NCBI GenBank assembly: GCA_019279435.1 | Contig: JAAALK010000082.1 | Coordinates: 14,214,594 to 14,278,593 of the forward strand | Direction: 5' to 3' | DNA: 64,000 nt | From: Zizania palustris | Lineage: Eukaryota > Streptophyta > Magnoliopsida > Poales > Poaceae | Shown here: positions 33,934-44,478 of the stretch, one piece after another | Layout of the letters: each line of letters begins with the position of its first letter | Position numbering within the stretch: the stretch's first letter is position 1 | Program-made: the position numbers and the translations under genes | The notes under the pieces: generated by a model | Databases searched by the model: none | Seen by the model: the letters and a program-made list of their open reading frames with translations, nothing else | What the model was told of the DNA's origin: nothing

Positions 33934-34915
33934 CTACACATGATAAGAATATCTCGATCGCTCAGTTCTGGGGTGAGTGAAAAAATGACGAGGCATCCAG
34001 CACTGAGTGACACGAGTAGTAGGCGTAGTAAAAGTAGACGGTCTACGCACATGATAATCTGAATGATGCAAAGTGCAAGGTCTACCTACATGCTGTGATC
34101 GAACAACATGTCGAGGTCTCCTACACTGATGAGGTACAAAGCTACTCGCTCGGGGTCTACCACCATATGGAACATGGTGAACACCTCGAGGAGCAAAACC
34201 TCTCCGAGAAGAACGAGGAGCCTCAAAAGCAGGACGATAGTAAAACTCAGACTCATGCATACCTAAAGATGGGTAATGCATGTCCTGGTAACTCATCGCC
34301 TGAGAGCGTCGCTCATCCTTGATGCGACGAAAACAGAACCCAACCAAATGACCCACCCACTGACAGTAGGAACAATGAAAAATTCTCCTAGGGGCACTCT
34401 CATGGGTCACAGGAGCAACTCTCACAAACTCCTTGGGCTTCTGCTGAGTGGTTTTCTTGGGAGGATTTTTCTTGGCAGGAGGAGTGGTTTTCTTTTGAGC
34501 TCGGGTAGGCTTTTTGGCTGAAGGAGTGTCCAATAGAGCTCTCTCTTTCTTTAGGGTAGTGGGAGAGGTAAAAACAGTTTTGTTTCCACTATCTGAAGAG
34601 ATCCTCTCAAAACCCAAACCTAGAGCTAACCCTGCTCTGTCAGCACACATCTTGGTCTTGGCCAAGAGCAAATCCATCCTACCCTTTCCCTCAGTGCATT
34701 TTTTAACCACGGAAAGAAGGTATTCATTTTCAGTCATTAGGTTTTCAGCTCGCTCTCTAACAGTGCCTAGCTGGTCCTTAAGGGTAATGCAAGTGTCACA
34801 AACAGGTTGCACATCCTTAGAACTACCGGCCCTCTCCAATCTAGCCTCTAAATCATGAACATGTTTATCACGTAAATTAATGCTTTCGCGTAATAAAGAA
34901 CAGTTCATGCAATCA
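33934..34915 (-). pseudogene. gag: Gag of A, C-terminal half
   Basis: This continues the gag that begins at 58517 and is interrupted by B. It contains the paired-Cys modules CMNC and CDTC, each followed by leucine-rich helix, a Lys/Pro-rich stretch, the second zinc knuckle CSYCQWVGHLVGFC, and an Arg/His-rich tail. It ends in TAG at 33934-33936, after which pol continues in the same frame. The 325 codons shown are open. Confidence 0.85.
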
Positions 34916-34920
34916 ATTAT

Positions 34921-36874
34921 TGAGAAACCAAGGGTTGGTTTCGGTGTTTGCGATGAGTGATTGACAGGTTTTTACCCTCTGGTTCGAAGGGTACCTCCGA
35001 AGGGTGTTCGGAGGTAGTTTCACCGAAGGGTTCGATGGTTTGCTTGCTGCAGCTGTTGCAGCGGAGTGTGTTTGTCGGAGGGGTCTGACAGTACACGTTG
35101 ACTGGGTTTGTACCGAAGGCTTCAGTACTTTGGGTGGTACACCGGAGGGTGTACCGGAGGTTGCTAACCCGGAGAGGTCTCCGGAGTACTGGACACACTT
35201 GTCTGCTTGTTTGTGGTGCGCAGGGACTTCGGTGGCGACGGAGAGGTTCGCGGAAGGTGAACCTGGGTCAAGCGGGAGGCTTGATGCCAGGGGAGCAGCG
35301 AGCTCCATCACGGTGGCTGCGAAGGGGTTTGGGTCGGTCCTCGGGTCAAGGTGTGCCAGGTGAAGGAAGAGAGTGCGGAGCGTGGCTCCGGGTGAAGGTA
35401 CTCCGAGACAAAGTCCTCGGAGGTGAGGCACTTCGAAGGTACTCCGAATGGAGTGACTTCTGAGTTGGTTGGATCAAGTCCTCTGCGGAGGCAACGAGTT
35501 CGAAGTGTGCTTCAAAGGGAGACATTCGAAGGTACCCGACGAAGGTCTCAGAAGTCGAGGCGCATCGAAGGCATGGTCCGGGTGAGGCTCGTCGAGGAGT
35601 GTGCTCGGGGAGAGACACTGCGACGAAGTGCTCATGGAATGCTTCGTGCGGAGGTCTTGGACGAAGGAGGGACTTCGAAGGGTGGTACTCCGAAGGTGGG
35701 GCTTCGGAGTGTGGTTGTCTTGAGGTACTTCGGCCTGCATGGCTTCGGTACACGGACTGACGAAGTTCGAGCTGGGCGGAAGCTGCGAAGCCGTGGTGGT
35801 CCACTCCGGAGGTGTTGGTGCGAAGGCTCAAGGGCTTTGACGGCTTCGGCTCAAAACCGTCACTATATCGAAGACTGACTTCGGTGAAGAGAAGGCCATC
35901 TGGCTCAAGGCTTCTCACCAAAGCTACCGCACCCCTCGCGTGCGAAGGGGGGCTTCAGAAAGGTCAAAGGCTGCATGTCTGACAGTGTCTGCTCTGCAAA
36001 AAGCTGGCGCTGTCGCCTCTGCAAAGGCTGATAGAGAAGCCTCCAATAAAGTTGACTACCTTTTGTACCCCTTAGTTCTGTAGAGACAAAACCAATGTAA
36101 ACCCTAGGGGTAAAGTAGTCAATTCCTTTGGGTGAACTGTGGGCTATAAATATAGGGGCTCGGTAGGTAACATTTAACACTTTGAGCATTTACTGTTGAG
36201 CTCCTGTACCAGCCACCTCTTCTCTGTATTCATCTAGAGTTCATTTTTATTGTGTTCCTTGTTCAAGCGGCAAAGCCCTGCTTCTGTGTTGTCTTTCTGC
36301 TTGAACTTGTTTGCATACCTCGCTAGCTTTAGTTCACCGATGCCTGTCTAGGCGAAGTGTGTTTTGTGCGAAGGTTGCTTTTCAGTGTGCGGTCACTCTG
36401 TGTAACAGGAGGTGAGACCTCGCTGCTTACTAGCGAAGCCCTGTTCGAAGCCCGTGTTTTTATCGTGTCTAAGACCCTAGCGAAGTCTGCTAGTGTGCGT
36501 TTAGACCTTCGTGTACGAAGCCCAGCACCAGTTGCTGCTGCCAAGTACTTGGTCGAAGTCCACAGAGGGTCATCCACTCTTGCGAAGGGTGAAGTGCGAA
36601 GCCTGCTCGAAGCACCCTGTGTGCGGAGCCTGCACTGACTTAGCAGAGTAGATTTTCGAGGGTTGTGAGTGGAGCGAAGTCTTCTTGGCTTCGAACTTTT
36701 GCTCCTACGAAGCCTATGTTCGGGGTTGTCAAAACACCTCCGAACCACCACTTCGAAGGTAGTGTTCGAAGCCTGTTCCGCAGACGACAGAGTTAAAACA
36801 GAAGGCTAGTTTTTAGTCTGAAATTTTAAAAGCTCCCATTCACCCCCCCTCTGGTCGCCGTTTTTGGTCCAACA
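34921..36874 (+). repeat. 5' LTR of B (1954 bp)
   Basis: It starts TGAGAAACCAAGGG and ends GGTCCAACA. The TATA box TATAAATA is at 36145-36152. The U5 end contains CACCCCCCCTCTGGTCGCC. It has one copy of a ~26-bp phrase (CCGAAGGGTGTTCGGAGGT) that is tandemly doubled in the 3' LTR. Confidence 0.93.
36144..36155 (+). promoter_or_regulatory. TATA-like promoter element in the 5' LTR of B
   Basis: CTATAAATATAG lies about 720 bases before the LTR end, so the transcript would start in the last third of the LTR. The same box is present in the other copies at 18888, 28392 (minus), 56319 and 59301 (minus). Confidence 0.6.
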
Positions 36875-36876
36875 AT

Positions 36877-36888
36877 TGGTATCAGAGC
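36877..36888 (+). other. Primer-binding site of B
   Basis: TGGTATCAGAGC, complementary to the initiator-Met tRNA 3' end, two bases after the LTR. Confidence 0.9.
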
Positions 36889-36938
36889 GGGTTAAGATCA
36901 CCAGTTGACCTTAACCGGTTTTGTGATCTTTTGGCTAC

Positions 36939-39401
36939 ATGGATAGAGGCAGTAAAATTCCTCTGTTCGATGGGACAGACTTTGCATACTGGAAGGTGCG
37001 CATGGAGGCTTACTTGCTAAGCCAAGGAAATGCAATTTGGGAGATTGTGGACTCACAATACTCCACCCCTGAGACTCGCACCTCTCAAACAGAGAAAGAT
37101 CAGTATAATGCCAACTCCAAGGCAAGAAATATACTGTTCATTGGTTTGAGTAGAAGTGAGTTCGATAGGGTGCAGCACCTTAGGACTGCTAGGGAAATTT
37201 GGACAACACTCACTATTTTTCATGAGGGCTCGACACAGATTAAGGCCAGGCGCCAAAGCACATACAATCAACAATATCAGCTGTTTGTGCAGGCACCTGG
37301 TGAATCTATAGATGCCATGTTTTCTCGTTTTGATGCGATAGTGAGTAACTTGCGGTCCAACGGGACGCTTGCTTACAATGACCATGATAGGGCTATCAAG
37401 CTTCTCTATGCTCTTGATCGTAGCATATGGGAAGTGAAGATATCCAGCATTGAGGAGTCTGCAGGTTATGACACATTGACCTGTGATGAGCTCTTCAGCA
37501 AGCTGAAGTCCACAGAGATTGCCAAGGCATCTCTTGCTGTGCACAGAAGCTCTTTGCCACAGCCATTGGCATTGATTTCTAGCACTAGTCGTGGCACCAC
37601 TGCAGAACCAAGCACATCTGGCACTTGTGTTCTTGCAGATGGTTTTGCTTTGTCCTCCCTGGTCTCCGTCACAAAGGAGCAGGTGGACAATCTAGATGAT
37701 GATGAGCTTGCTCTCATTGCCCGGAGGTTCACCCGTTTTTATCATGAGAGACGGGATCAGAGGAAAAGTGGTTTTAGTGGTTGCTTTGAGTGTGGCGACA
37801 CTTCTCACATCAAGGCCAATTGTCCTAAGCTCAAAAAGAGAGATGAGAGTGAGCGCCCTAAATACCACAAGAAGGAGAGGAAACCCTTTGTGAAGGGCAA
37901 GCGCGGCAAGATGGCTAAGAAAGTAGCCAAGGCCGCTTCCAGAGCATTTGTTGCTGCTCTCAGCGACATCGACACTTCCTCAACTGAGGAGTCGAGCTCT
38001 GAGGAGGAGGAGTCCCCAAGGAAGGAGGACAAGAAGGACAAGAAGGGACGAGACTTCACCGGCCTTGGCTTCATGGCCGACAGCGATCACAGCGGCGATG
38101 AGCTTGACTCATCTGAGGTACCACTATCATTTGACCAACTATTAATTAAATTAGATGAGCTGAATGAAGTAGTTCTTGGTCAGGATAGATTACTTGTGCA
38201 AGTCGCTAGAGAAAGAAAAGACCTTAGACTTAGGTTAGAATCTGTTTCTACTGAATATACCATGCTTAAGTCTAAAGTAAATGATGCTGAATGTGAAGCT
38301 TGTAATGTAGTCATGGGTGAGCTTGCTCAGTTGCGTTCTGTACATGCTCAAACTCTATCTGAGCTTGAGACTGCACAGAAGCAGCTTTTGGTGGTGGATT
38401 CTAGACCTCATGATGTTATCGAATGCATGAACTGTTCTTTATTACGCGAGAACATTAATTTACGTGATAAACATGTTCATGATTTAGAGGCTAGATTGGA
38501 GAGGACCGGTAGTTCTAAGGATGTGCAACCTGCTTGTGACACTTGCATCACCCTTAAGGACCAGCTAGGCACTGTTAGAGAGCAAGCTGAGAACCTCATG
38601 TCTGAAAATGAGTACCTTCTTTCTGTGGTTAATAAATGCACTGAGGGAAAGGGTAGGATGGATTTGCTCTTGGCCAAGACCAAGTTGTGTGCTGACAGAG
38701 CAGGGGTAGCTCTAGGTTTGGGTTTTGAGAGGATCTCTTCTGACAGCAAGACCAAAACTGTTTTTACCTCTCCCACTACCTTAGAGAAAGAGAGAGCTCT
38801 GTTAGACACTCCTTCAGCCAAAAAGCCTACCCGACCACCAAAGAAAGCCACACCTCCTGCCAAGAAAAATCCTCCCAAGAAAACCACTCAGAAGACGCCC
38901 AAGGAGCCTGTGAGAATTGCTCCTGTGACCCATGAGAGTGCCCCGAGGAGAGTGTTTCATTGTTCCTATTGTCAGCAGGCGGGTCATTTGGTTGGGTTCT
39001 GTTTTCGTCACATCAAGGATGAGCGACGCTCTCAGGCGATGAGTTACCGACACATGCATTACCCATCTTTAGGTATGCATGAGTCTGAGTTTTACTATCG
39101 TCCTGCGTTTGAGGCTCCTCGTGCTTCTCGGAGAGGTTTTGCTCCTCGAGGTGTTCACCGTGTTCCATATGGTGATAGACCCCGGGCGAGTACCTTTGTA
39201 CCTCGTCAGAATAGGAGACCTCGACATGTTGTTCGATCACAGCATGTAGGTAGACCTCGCACTTTGCATCATTCCGATTATCATGTGCGTAGACCGTCTA
39301 CTTTTTCTGTGCCTACTACTCGGGTCACTCAGTGTTGTATGCCTCGTCATTATTTCACTCACCCCAGCACTGAGCGATCGAGATATTCTTATCATGTGTA
39401 G
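36939..39401 (+). CDS. gag: Sirevirus Gag, long form, 820 aa
   Basis: The ATG at 36939 lies 50 bases after the primer site and aligns with starts in A and D. Residues 1-200 are the UBN2-type copia capsid domain (YWKVRMEAYL, IKLLYALDRSIWEVKISSI). A CCHC knuckle is at residues 282-295 (Cys282, Cys285, His290, Cys295). Acidic/Lys-rich linkers follow, then a predicted coiled-coil region with three C-x2-C pairs at 452-455, 496-499 and 533-536, a Lys/Pro-rich segment (626-655), and a second CCHC at 675-688. The tail is Arg/His/Pro-rich. Ordinary copia Gag is far shorter; long Gag with coiled coils is known for Sireviruses. The frame is intact and ends in one TAG, with pol continuing in frame. It could still supply particles to relatives. 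Confidence 0.92.
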   Translation: MDRGSKIPLFDGTDFAYWKVRMEAYLLSQGNAIWEIVDSQYSTPETRTSQTEKDQYNANSKARNILFIGLSRSEFDRVQHLRTAREIWTTLTIFHEGSTQIKARRQSTYNQQYQLFVQAPGESIDAMFSRFDAIVSNLRSNGTLAYNDHDRAIKLLYALDRSIWEVKISSIEESAGYDTLTCDELFSKLKSTEIAKASLAVHRSSLPQPLALISSTSRGTTAEPSTSGTCVLADGFALSSLVSVTKEQVDNLDDDELALIARRFTRFYHERRDQRKSGFSGCFECGDTSHIKANCPKLKKRDESERPKYHKKERKPFVKGKRGKMAKKVAKAASRAFVAALSDIDTSSTEESSSEEEESPRKEDKKDKKGRDFTGLGFMADSDHSGDELDSSEVPLSFDQLLIKLDELNEVVLGQDRLLVQVARERKDLRLRLESVSTEYTMLKSKVNDAECEACNVVMGELAQLRSVHAQTLSELETAQKQLLVVDSRPHDVIECMNCSLLRENINLRDKHVHDLEARLERTGSSKDVQPACDTCITLKDQLGTVREQAENLMSENEYLLSVVNKCTEGKGRMDLLLAKTKLCADRAGVALGLGFERISSDSKTKTVFTSPTTLEKERALLDTPSAKKPTRPPKKATPPAKKNPPKKTTQKTPKEPVRIAPVTHESAPRRVFHCSYCQQAGHLVGFCFRHIKDERRSQAMSYRHMHYPSLGMHESEFYYRPAFEAPRASRRGFAPRGVHRVPYGDRPRASTFVPRQNRRPRHVVRSQHVGRPRTLHHSDYHVRRPSTFSVPTTRVTQCCMPRHYFTHPSTERSRYSYHV

Positions 39402-41145
39402 GTGACAGATCGAGGCTTGGAGGGCACGTGGATCATGGACTCCGATTGTTCGCGCCACATGACCGGAGATGCAGCATGGTTCTCCAGCCTCACCACAACC
39501 AAGCAAAGGGAACATATCACCTTCGGAAACAATCGAAGGAGTAGAGTGAAAGGTAAAGGTGTGGTAAGAATTAATTCGAATTTCACTCTCAAAGACGTTG
39601 CTTTGGTTGAAAACCTGGGATACAATTTGCTATCTGTATCTCAGTTGCTTGATGAGGGCTTCGAAGTGCGATTTCATCGCGATACTTCGCAAGTGCTCAA
39701 TTCTGATGGCGTTGTGGTGTGTAAGATCTTTAGAGTTGGGAGAGTTTTTGGAGCTGATTTTTCAGAGTCATCTGGTTCTTCTCATTGTCTTGTTGCACAT
39801 TCGACTTCTGAGCTTTGGAAATGGCATAGGAGACTAGGGCATATGAGCTTTGAGTTGCTCGCTCGTCTGAGCGCCCTAGGTCTGATCCGAGGATTGCCCA
39901 AGCTCAAGTTTGAGAAGAATTTAGTTTGCGCTCCGTGTCGACATGGAAAAATGATTGCCGCTTCGCATTCGCCAGTCACCACAGTGATGACTGAACAGCC
40001 CGGAGAACTTCTCCACATGGACACTGTAGGTCCTTCTCGGGTTAGTTCTTTAGGCGGCAAGTGGTATGTATTAGTTATTGTCGACGATTTCTCTCGCTAC
40101 TCTTGGGTCTTCTTTCTTGCCAGCAAGGATGAAGTGTTTTCACACTTTCGGAGCTTGGTTTTGAGACTTTTCACTGAACTCCCTGGTGCATTAAAATTCA
40201 TTCGAAGTGATAATGGCACCGAGTTCAAAAACAGTCTCTTTGTTGACTTTTGCATGGAGCATGGCATAGAACATCAATTCTCTGCTCCGCGGGTTCCTCA
40301 ACAGAACGGTGTTGTTGAGAGAAAGAACCGCACTTTGGTTGAGATGGCTAGGACGATGCTTGATGAGCATAGGACTCCTAGAAAATTCTGGGCTGAGGCC
40401 ATGAACACTGCATGTTACATCTCAAACCGTATTTTCTTGCGCTCAATTTTAAATTTGACATCTTATAAGCTACGTTTTGGGAGACAGGCCAAGGTTACTC
40501 ATCTTCGAGTTTTTGGCTGTCGTTGCTTCATCCTAAAACGTGGTAATTTGGATAAATTTGAGTCGCGTTCTTTTGACGGGATCTTTTTGGGTTATACTAC
40601 ACATGATCATTCTTATCGTGTTTATAATTTGGAGACTAACACTGTCATCGAGTCATGTGATGTGACTTTTGATGAATCAACCCCCTCTGTTAGTTCTGCT
40701 CTTGAACAGGCAAATGAACACGACATGGAACAGACCATCTTCGAAGAAGAAGATCCCGAAGAATTCGAGGATGAACCCCTGCTACCCTCGACATCAACCC
40801 CTGAAGCCGACCCCACTTCGATTACTTTGGCACGAGGTCCTGAAGCAACTACCTCAACATCGGTCATCTTGGACCAATCCAACGCACAAGTTGAGGGGGA
40901 GACTGCATCCCGCCGAGAGGCTCCACACCATGTTCAAAGGATGCACCGTCCAGAGCAGATCATTGGTGAGCTTGATCAAAGGGTAACACGTTCTCATGCT
41001 CATTTCATTGATTCCACTTTTGTTGCTTCTTTCGAGCCCTTAGATGTTAGTCATGCACTTTCTGATTCTAGTTGGATCAATGCCATGCATGAGGAACTTG
41101 AAAATTTTGAGAGAAACCAAGTCTGGTCATTAGTTGATCCTCCAC
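39402..41145 (+). pseudogene. pol: Copia pol of B, protease and integrase part
   Basis: This frame follows the gag TAG without shift. The protease active site reads WIMDSDCSRHM; A and C have DSG here, so the Gly after the catalytic Asp-Ser is changed to Asp. The integrase is complete: zinc region HRRLGHMSFELL...CAPCRHGKM, Asp in HMDTVGPSRV, Asp in IRSDNGTEF, Glu in NGVVERKNR. The pol linker is acidic. The frame is cut at SLVDPP by element C (duplication TCCAC) and resumes at 52504. Confidence 0.9.
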
Positions 41146-43158
41146 TGTAGGACCGAAAGTAGCGACCAGAGGGGGGGGGGTGAATGGGCGCCTTAAAAAA
41201 TTCTTTCGAATCAATGGCCTGTTCCCAATACCCAACGCACCTCAAAATACTACGCAGCAGAAAATAAACAGAAGGCCTAAGTCTAAAGGTTTCTAACCTA
41301 GAAGCAACTGATGATAAACAGTGTAAAACTAAAGAGGTGCAACTAGGCAGATGAACAATTTGAGACAGGCCTAAAACTTCTCAATGAAATGATCTAAGTA
41401 TGTGTAAGATGAAAAGAGAAGTTACTGTCCAAAGTTGTCTCCTGTTTGGAACTTGGCGAAGCCCCCTTCGCATGTCGAGGTCTGCTTCGGAGGTTGGTGA
41501 CGGAGTCTATCCGAAATGCCGAAGGTGTCACTGTCTAGCCTAGTTCGAAGTGGTAAGAGGCGAAGTGTACTTCGGAGCGAAGTAAAACAGTGCCGGAGCC
41601 TGGTTTGAAGTGTGTACTTCGAAGACAAGGCTTCGAACACAGCTTCGAACCAAGAGCTTCGGAGCAAAGTGACAAAGTCGGAGCCTGCTTCGAAGTGAGC
41701 ACTTTGAAGACAAAACTTCGAACACAACTTTGAACCGAGAGCTTCGAAGCAAAAACTTCGAACAGAAATCTACGAACACAACACACAATCGGACAACCTT
41801 CGAACAAGGAAGCGAAGTCTGTCACGCGATAGAAAATCAAGTCCGAAGCTTGCACTCTAACTTCGAACAAGAAAAGCTTCGGAAGGAGAACCGAAGGCTG
41901 ACACGCCACAAAGAAATCCAAGCGAAGTCTATCGGAAAAGACAAACTTCGAACCCAACTTCGAAGCCTAACAAAGTGTGCACTTCGAACAGATAGATTCG
42001 GAGTATGCTTGTTCGAAGTATGCAATGCTGTCCAAACAGGAAGATCTTCGAAGCTAGCAACTCAGACCCAAAAACCGAAGTTCGCAGTTTGAACGACAGC
42101 TTTGAAAATGTTAGATCGAAGCCTGCCTCACGGAGCTGAGGGGCTTCGAACAGAGAAAAATGACTTCGCAGAAACAGTCAAAAAGGCATTTACTCCATTC
42201 TTCTTCGATCAAAAAGGCAGTACAGTAGAAGGTAAAAAGCTGGCAGCAAGTACTGTAGCTACAGTAGCAGTACTACTTGCAACAGCAAGAACTAGTACTC
42301 CCTCTCACGAAGAACAGAAGCAACAGAAGAAGCTTCTTCTCAAGAAATAAATTCTGCAGCCCGTAGCCACAGCAATAACTCCCCAAACCGAACAAAATGC
42401 AACCAATAAATTCACCAGGGACCAAGGATTTAAAGCATCCAAGAGATTAGAGCCAAAATAACTCACGAACAGAGAGGAGCAAGTCCTGGCGGCGCACACA
42501 AGAGAGAGAAACGGGAGACAAAGTGACCCAAAGGGTGGATTTGATTTCAGCACAAAAGGGTAGTCCAAACCCTAGGGATTGGGGTGCTATTTATAGGCAG
42601 CCCAATACTAGGAATATTCTACCAGCCCCTTAGGGTTTTTACAGACTCAAAAATAAAGGAAAAGACACTACTGCCCTTAGGAATTTTTACAGACACAACT
42701 GACTGACTGTGGGCCTAGAGTTACAGATGACATATCCGGAAGCTAAGTTTTCGTAGCGACTACGGCTTCTCTTCTGGACAGTCGGATACAGAATCAACGG
42801 TTGTCAGTTTTACGCTGAAACTGACAAAGCTTCCACCGGCTTTGCACCAGGTACCCGGATTGGGCCGGCCCGACTCCGCAGCTCTCTTAGCCCGGCAATC
42901 GCTCACCGCCCGTGTACTTGAGTCAGTCCTGGTCAACAGCCCAGTGGGTCTTCTACTGCTTCTAGCCCATGCACCCGGATTGGGCAAGCCCGACTTCGTA
43001 GCCTCCTCTGCCCGACAGTCGCTCGCTGCCCGTGTACCTGAGTCACACGCGGCCCATGAAACAGCAGATCTCTTCTTCTTCTGTCCTCTTTGACTATCGT
43101 TGACAATGACTCATCACTTCTGGAGCCATGAGGCCCACGCTATTCAGCATGGCTCCTC
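41146..43158 (-). repeat. 3' LTR of C (2013 bp)
   Basis: It starts TGTAGGACCGAAAG and ends CATGGCTCCTCA. 41450-42170 is packed with CTTCGAA/TTCGAAG/CTTCGGAG phrases, many palindromic. A minus-strand TATAAATA box is at 42589-42596. ORFs inside it on both strands are by-products of this repetition. Confidence 0.93.
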
Positions 43159-44478
43159 AATCTCCCCCTTGATGAGTGCATTGTCAACACTCCTCTTCTT
43201 CAGCTCTTCAGCACCTGTGAAACAAATGTGGAAACACGAAAACAAAACACAAGAAAACAAAGAAGACGAAAAAATAAGGTAAAAGTGTAACCTTAATGAC
43301 AAAAAGCCAAACAAAAGCAAGAAGCGGTCATTATGGTTAACCAAAAACGAAAAGGCTCAAAATGAGTGCGATTTCAGAACACCAAGGATATCAACAGAGT
43401 AAGAACTCCCCCTTAAACTCTGATCCCAAATTTTCTCCCCCTTGTTGACAAGTGAACTCATCAAGCACTCAAAAGAGACACAGACTCCCCCTGAAATGCA
43501 ACTCCCCCTCAAGATATGCAGTGAATGCAACTGGGGTGCAGGTGGAGTGTAGAAAGCATGCTTCTCAGATATGATTGACTACAATTACAGCATCTAACAG
43601 GTATAGCAAAAGAGATACTGTCTAAGACACATGGCATGATCAGTACAACAAATGATATCTAAAGAAAGTCATTGGCACGCAGTTTTCAGTTTTTGCAAAC
43701 AAAAGCATCACCACATGTTTCGGTAAACAAGCAAGGTAAAACATGAGATGCAGAAGCTAACTGAAATCTACCAAGTTAAGCATTGTCCACACCAAAGTGC
43801 TTCAGCAAACATGTTATCTTTTAAATGTTCAGGCTTTTTCATTTTCCTTTGTCATTTTTGCCAAGGGTTATTTGCATGTCAAGCCTTATGCTAACCGACC
43901 AAGTCAAGCCTAGGCCAGAGCTGGGCCATCAGAAGCTTAAGACATTGGTCTTGGCATACACTACACTGTCCTAGTTCATACCAAAGTGCTATGGTAAGCA
44001 GTCCAGAACAATATAATCCGACAAAGCAAACACACTTGGATCTTTTCAACTTAAGCATAAAAAGGCATGGAATTTTCATTCATTTTTTGATTTTTTATAA
44101 CACATTTTCCATGTTAAAGCATAAAGATGTCCAAGTTGCATATCTGCATCTATGTGATGAACTGGCTACAAGGCATGCAACAGATAGCAAAAGCACTCAG
44201 CCTACACATGCTAGTTACCAGAAGCAATGGTGATCATTTTTCAAGTTGAAAGCGTAAAAGCCATGCACATGACAGATATCAGATATATCAAGTGAACTGA
44301 ACCAAAGCATGATCATCGACATGTAATCAAAAGCATGTACCAGCTAGAATAAGTAAAGCAGTTCAATCATATAACAGAAGCAGGCTCAAAAGTGTGATAT
44401 GTGAATATGTATGATATGAACACACACAAAAGGACTCAAGAAAAGAGTAAATAAGAAAGAAAACTGACGCAAAATATC
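43159..44478 (-). other. 3' noncoding region of C with multiple polypurine tracts
   Basis: No coding signal. CTCCCCC-type runs (purine tracts on the minus strand) occur at about 43161, 43406, 43437, 43486 and 43502, the first adjoining the LTR. The remainder is A/T-rich and contains a block parallel to the A and B 3' regions (CCAAGTCAAGCCTAGGC..., about 43898), so this block is conserved between two families. Confidence 0.65.

Noticed and set aside
37077..37091. RTSQT (residues 47-51 of B Gag) as a dynein light chain LC8 binding site
   Set aside because: Sirevirus Gag is known to interact with LC8-like proteins, but this is a short degenerate match inside the folded capsid domain, kept in A but lost in D (HTSET) and not seen in C.
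43100..43344. Short ORFs in the 3' region of C
   Set aside because: They cross the LTR boundary and polypurine tracts and have no similarity to known domains.
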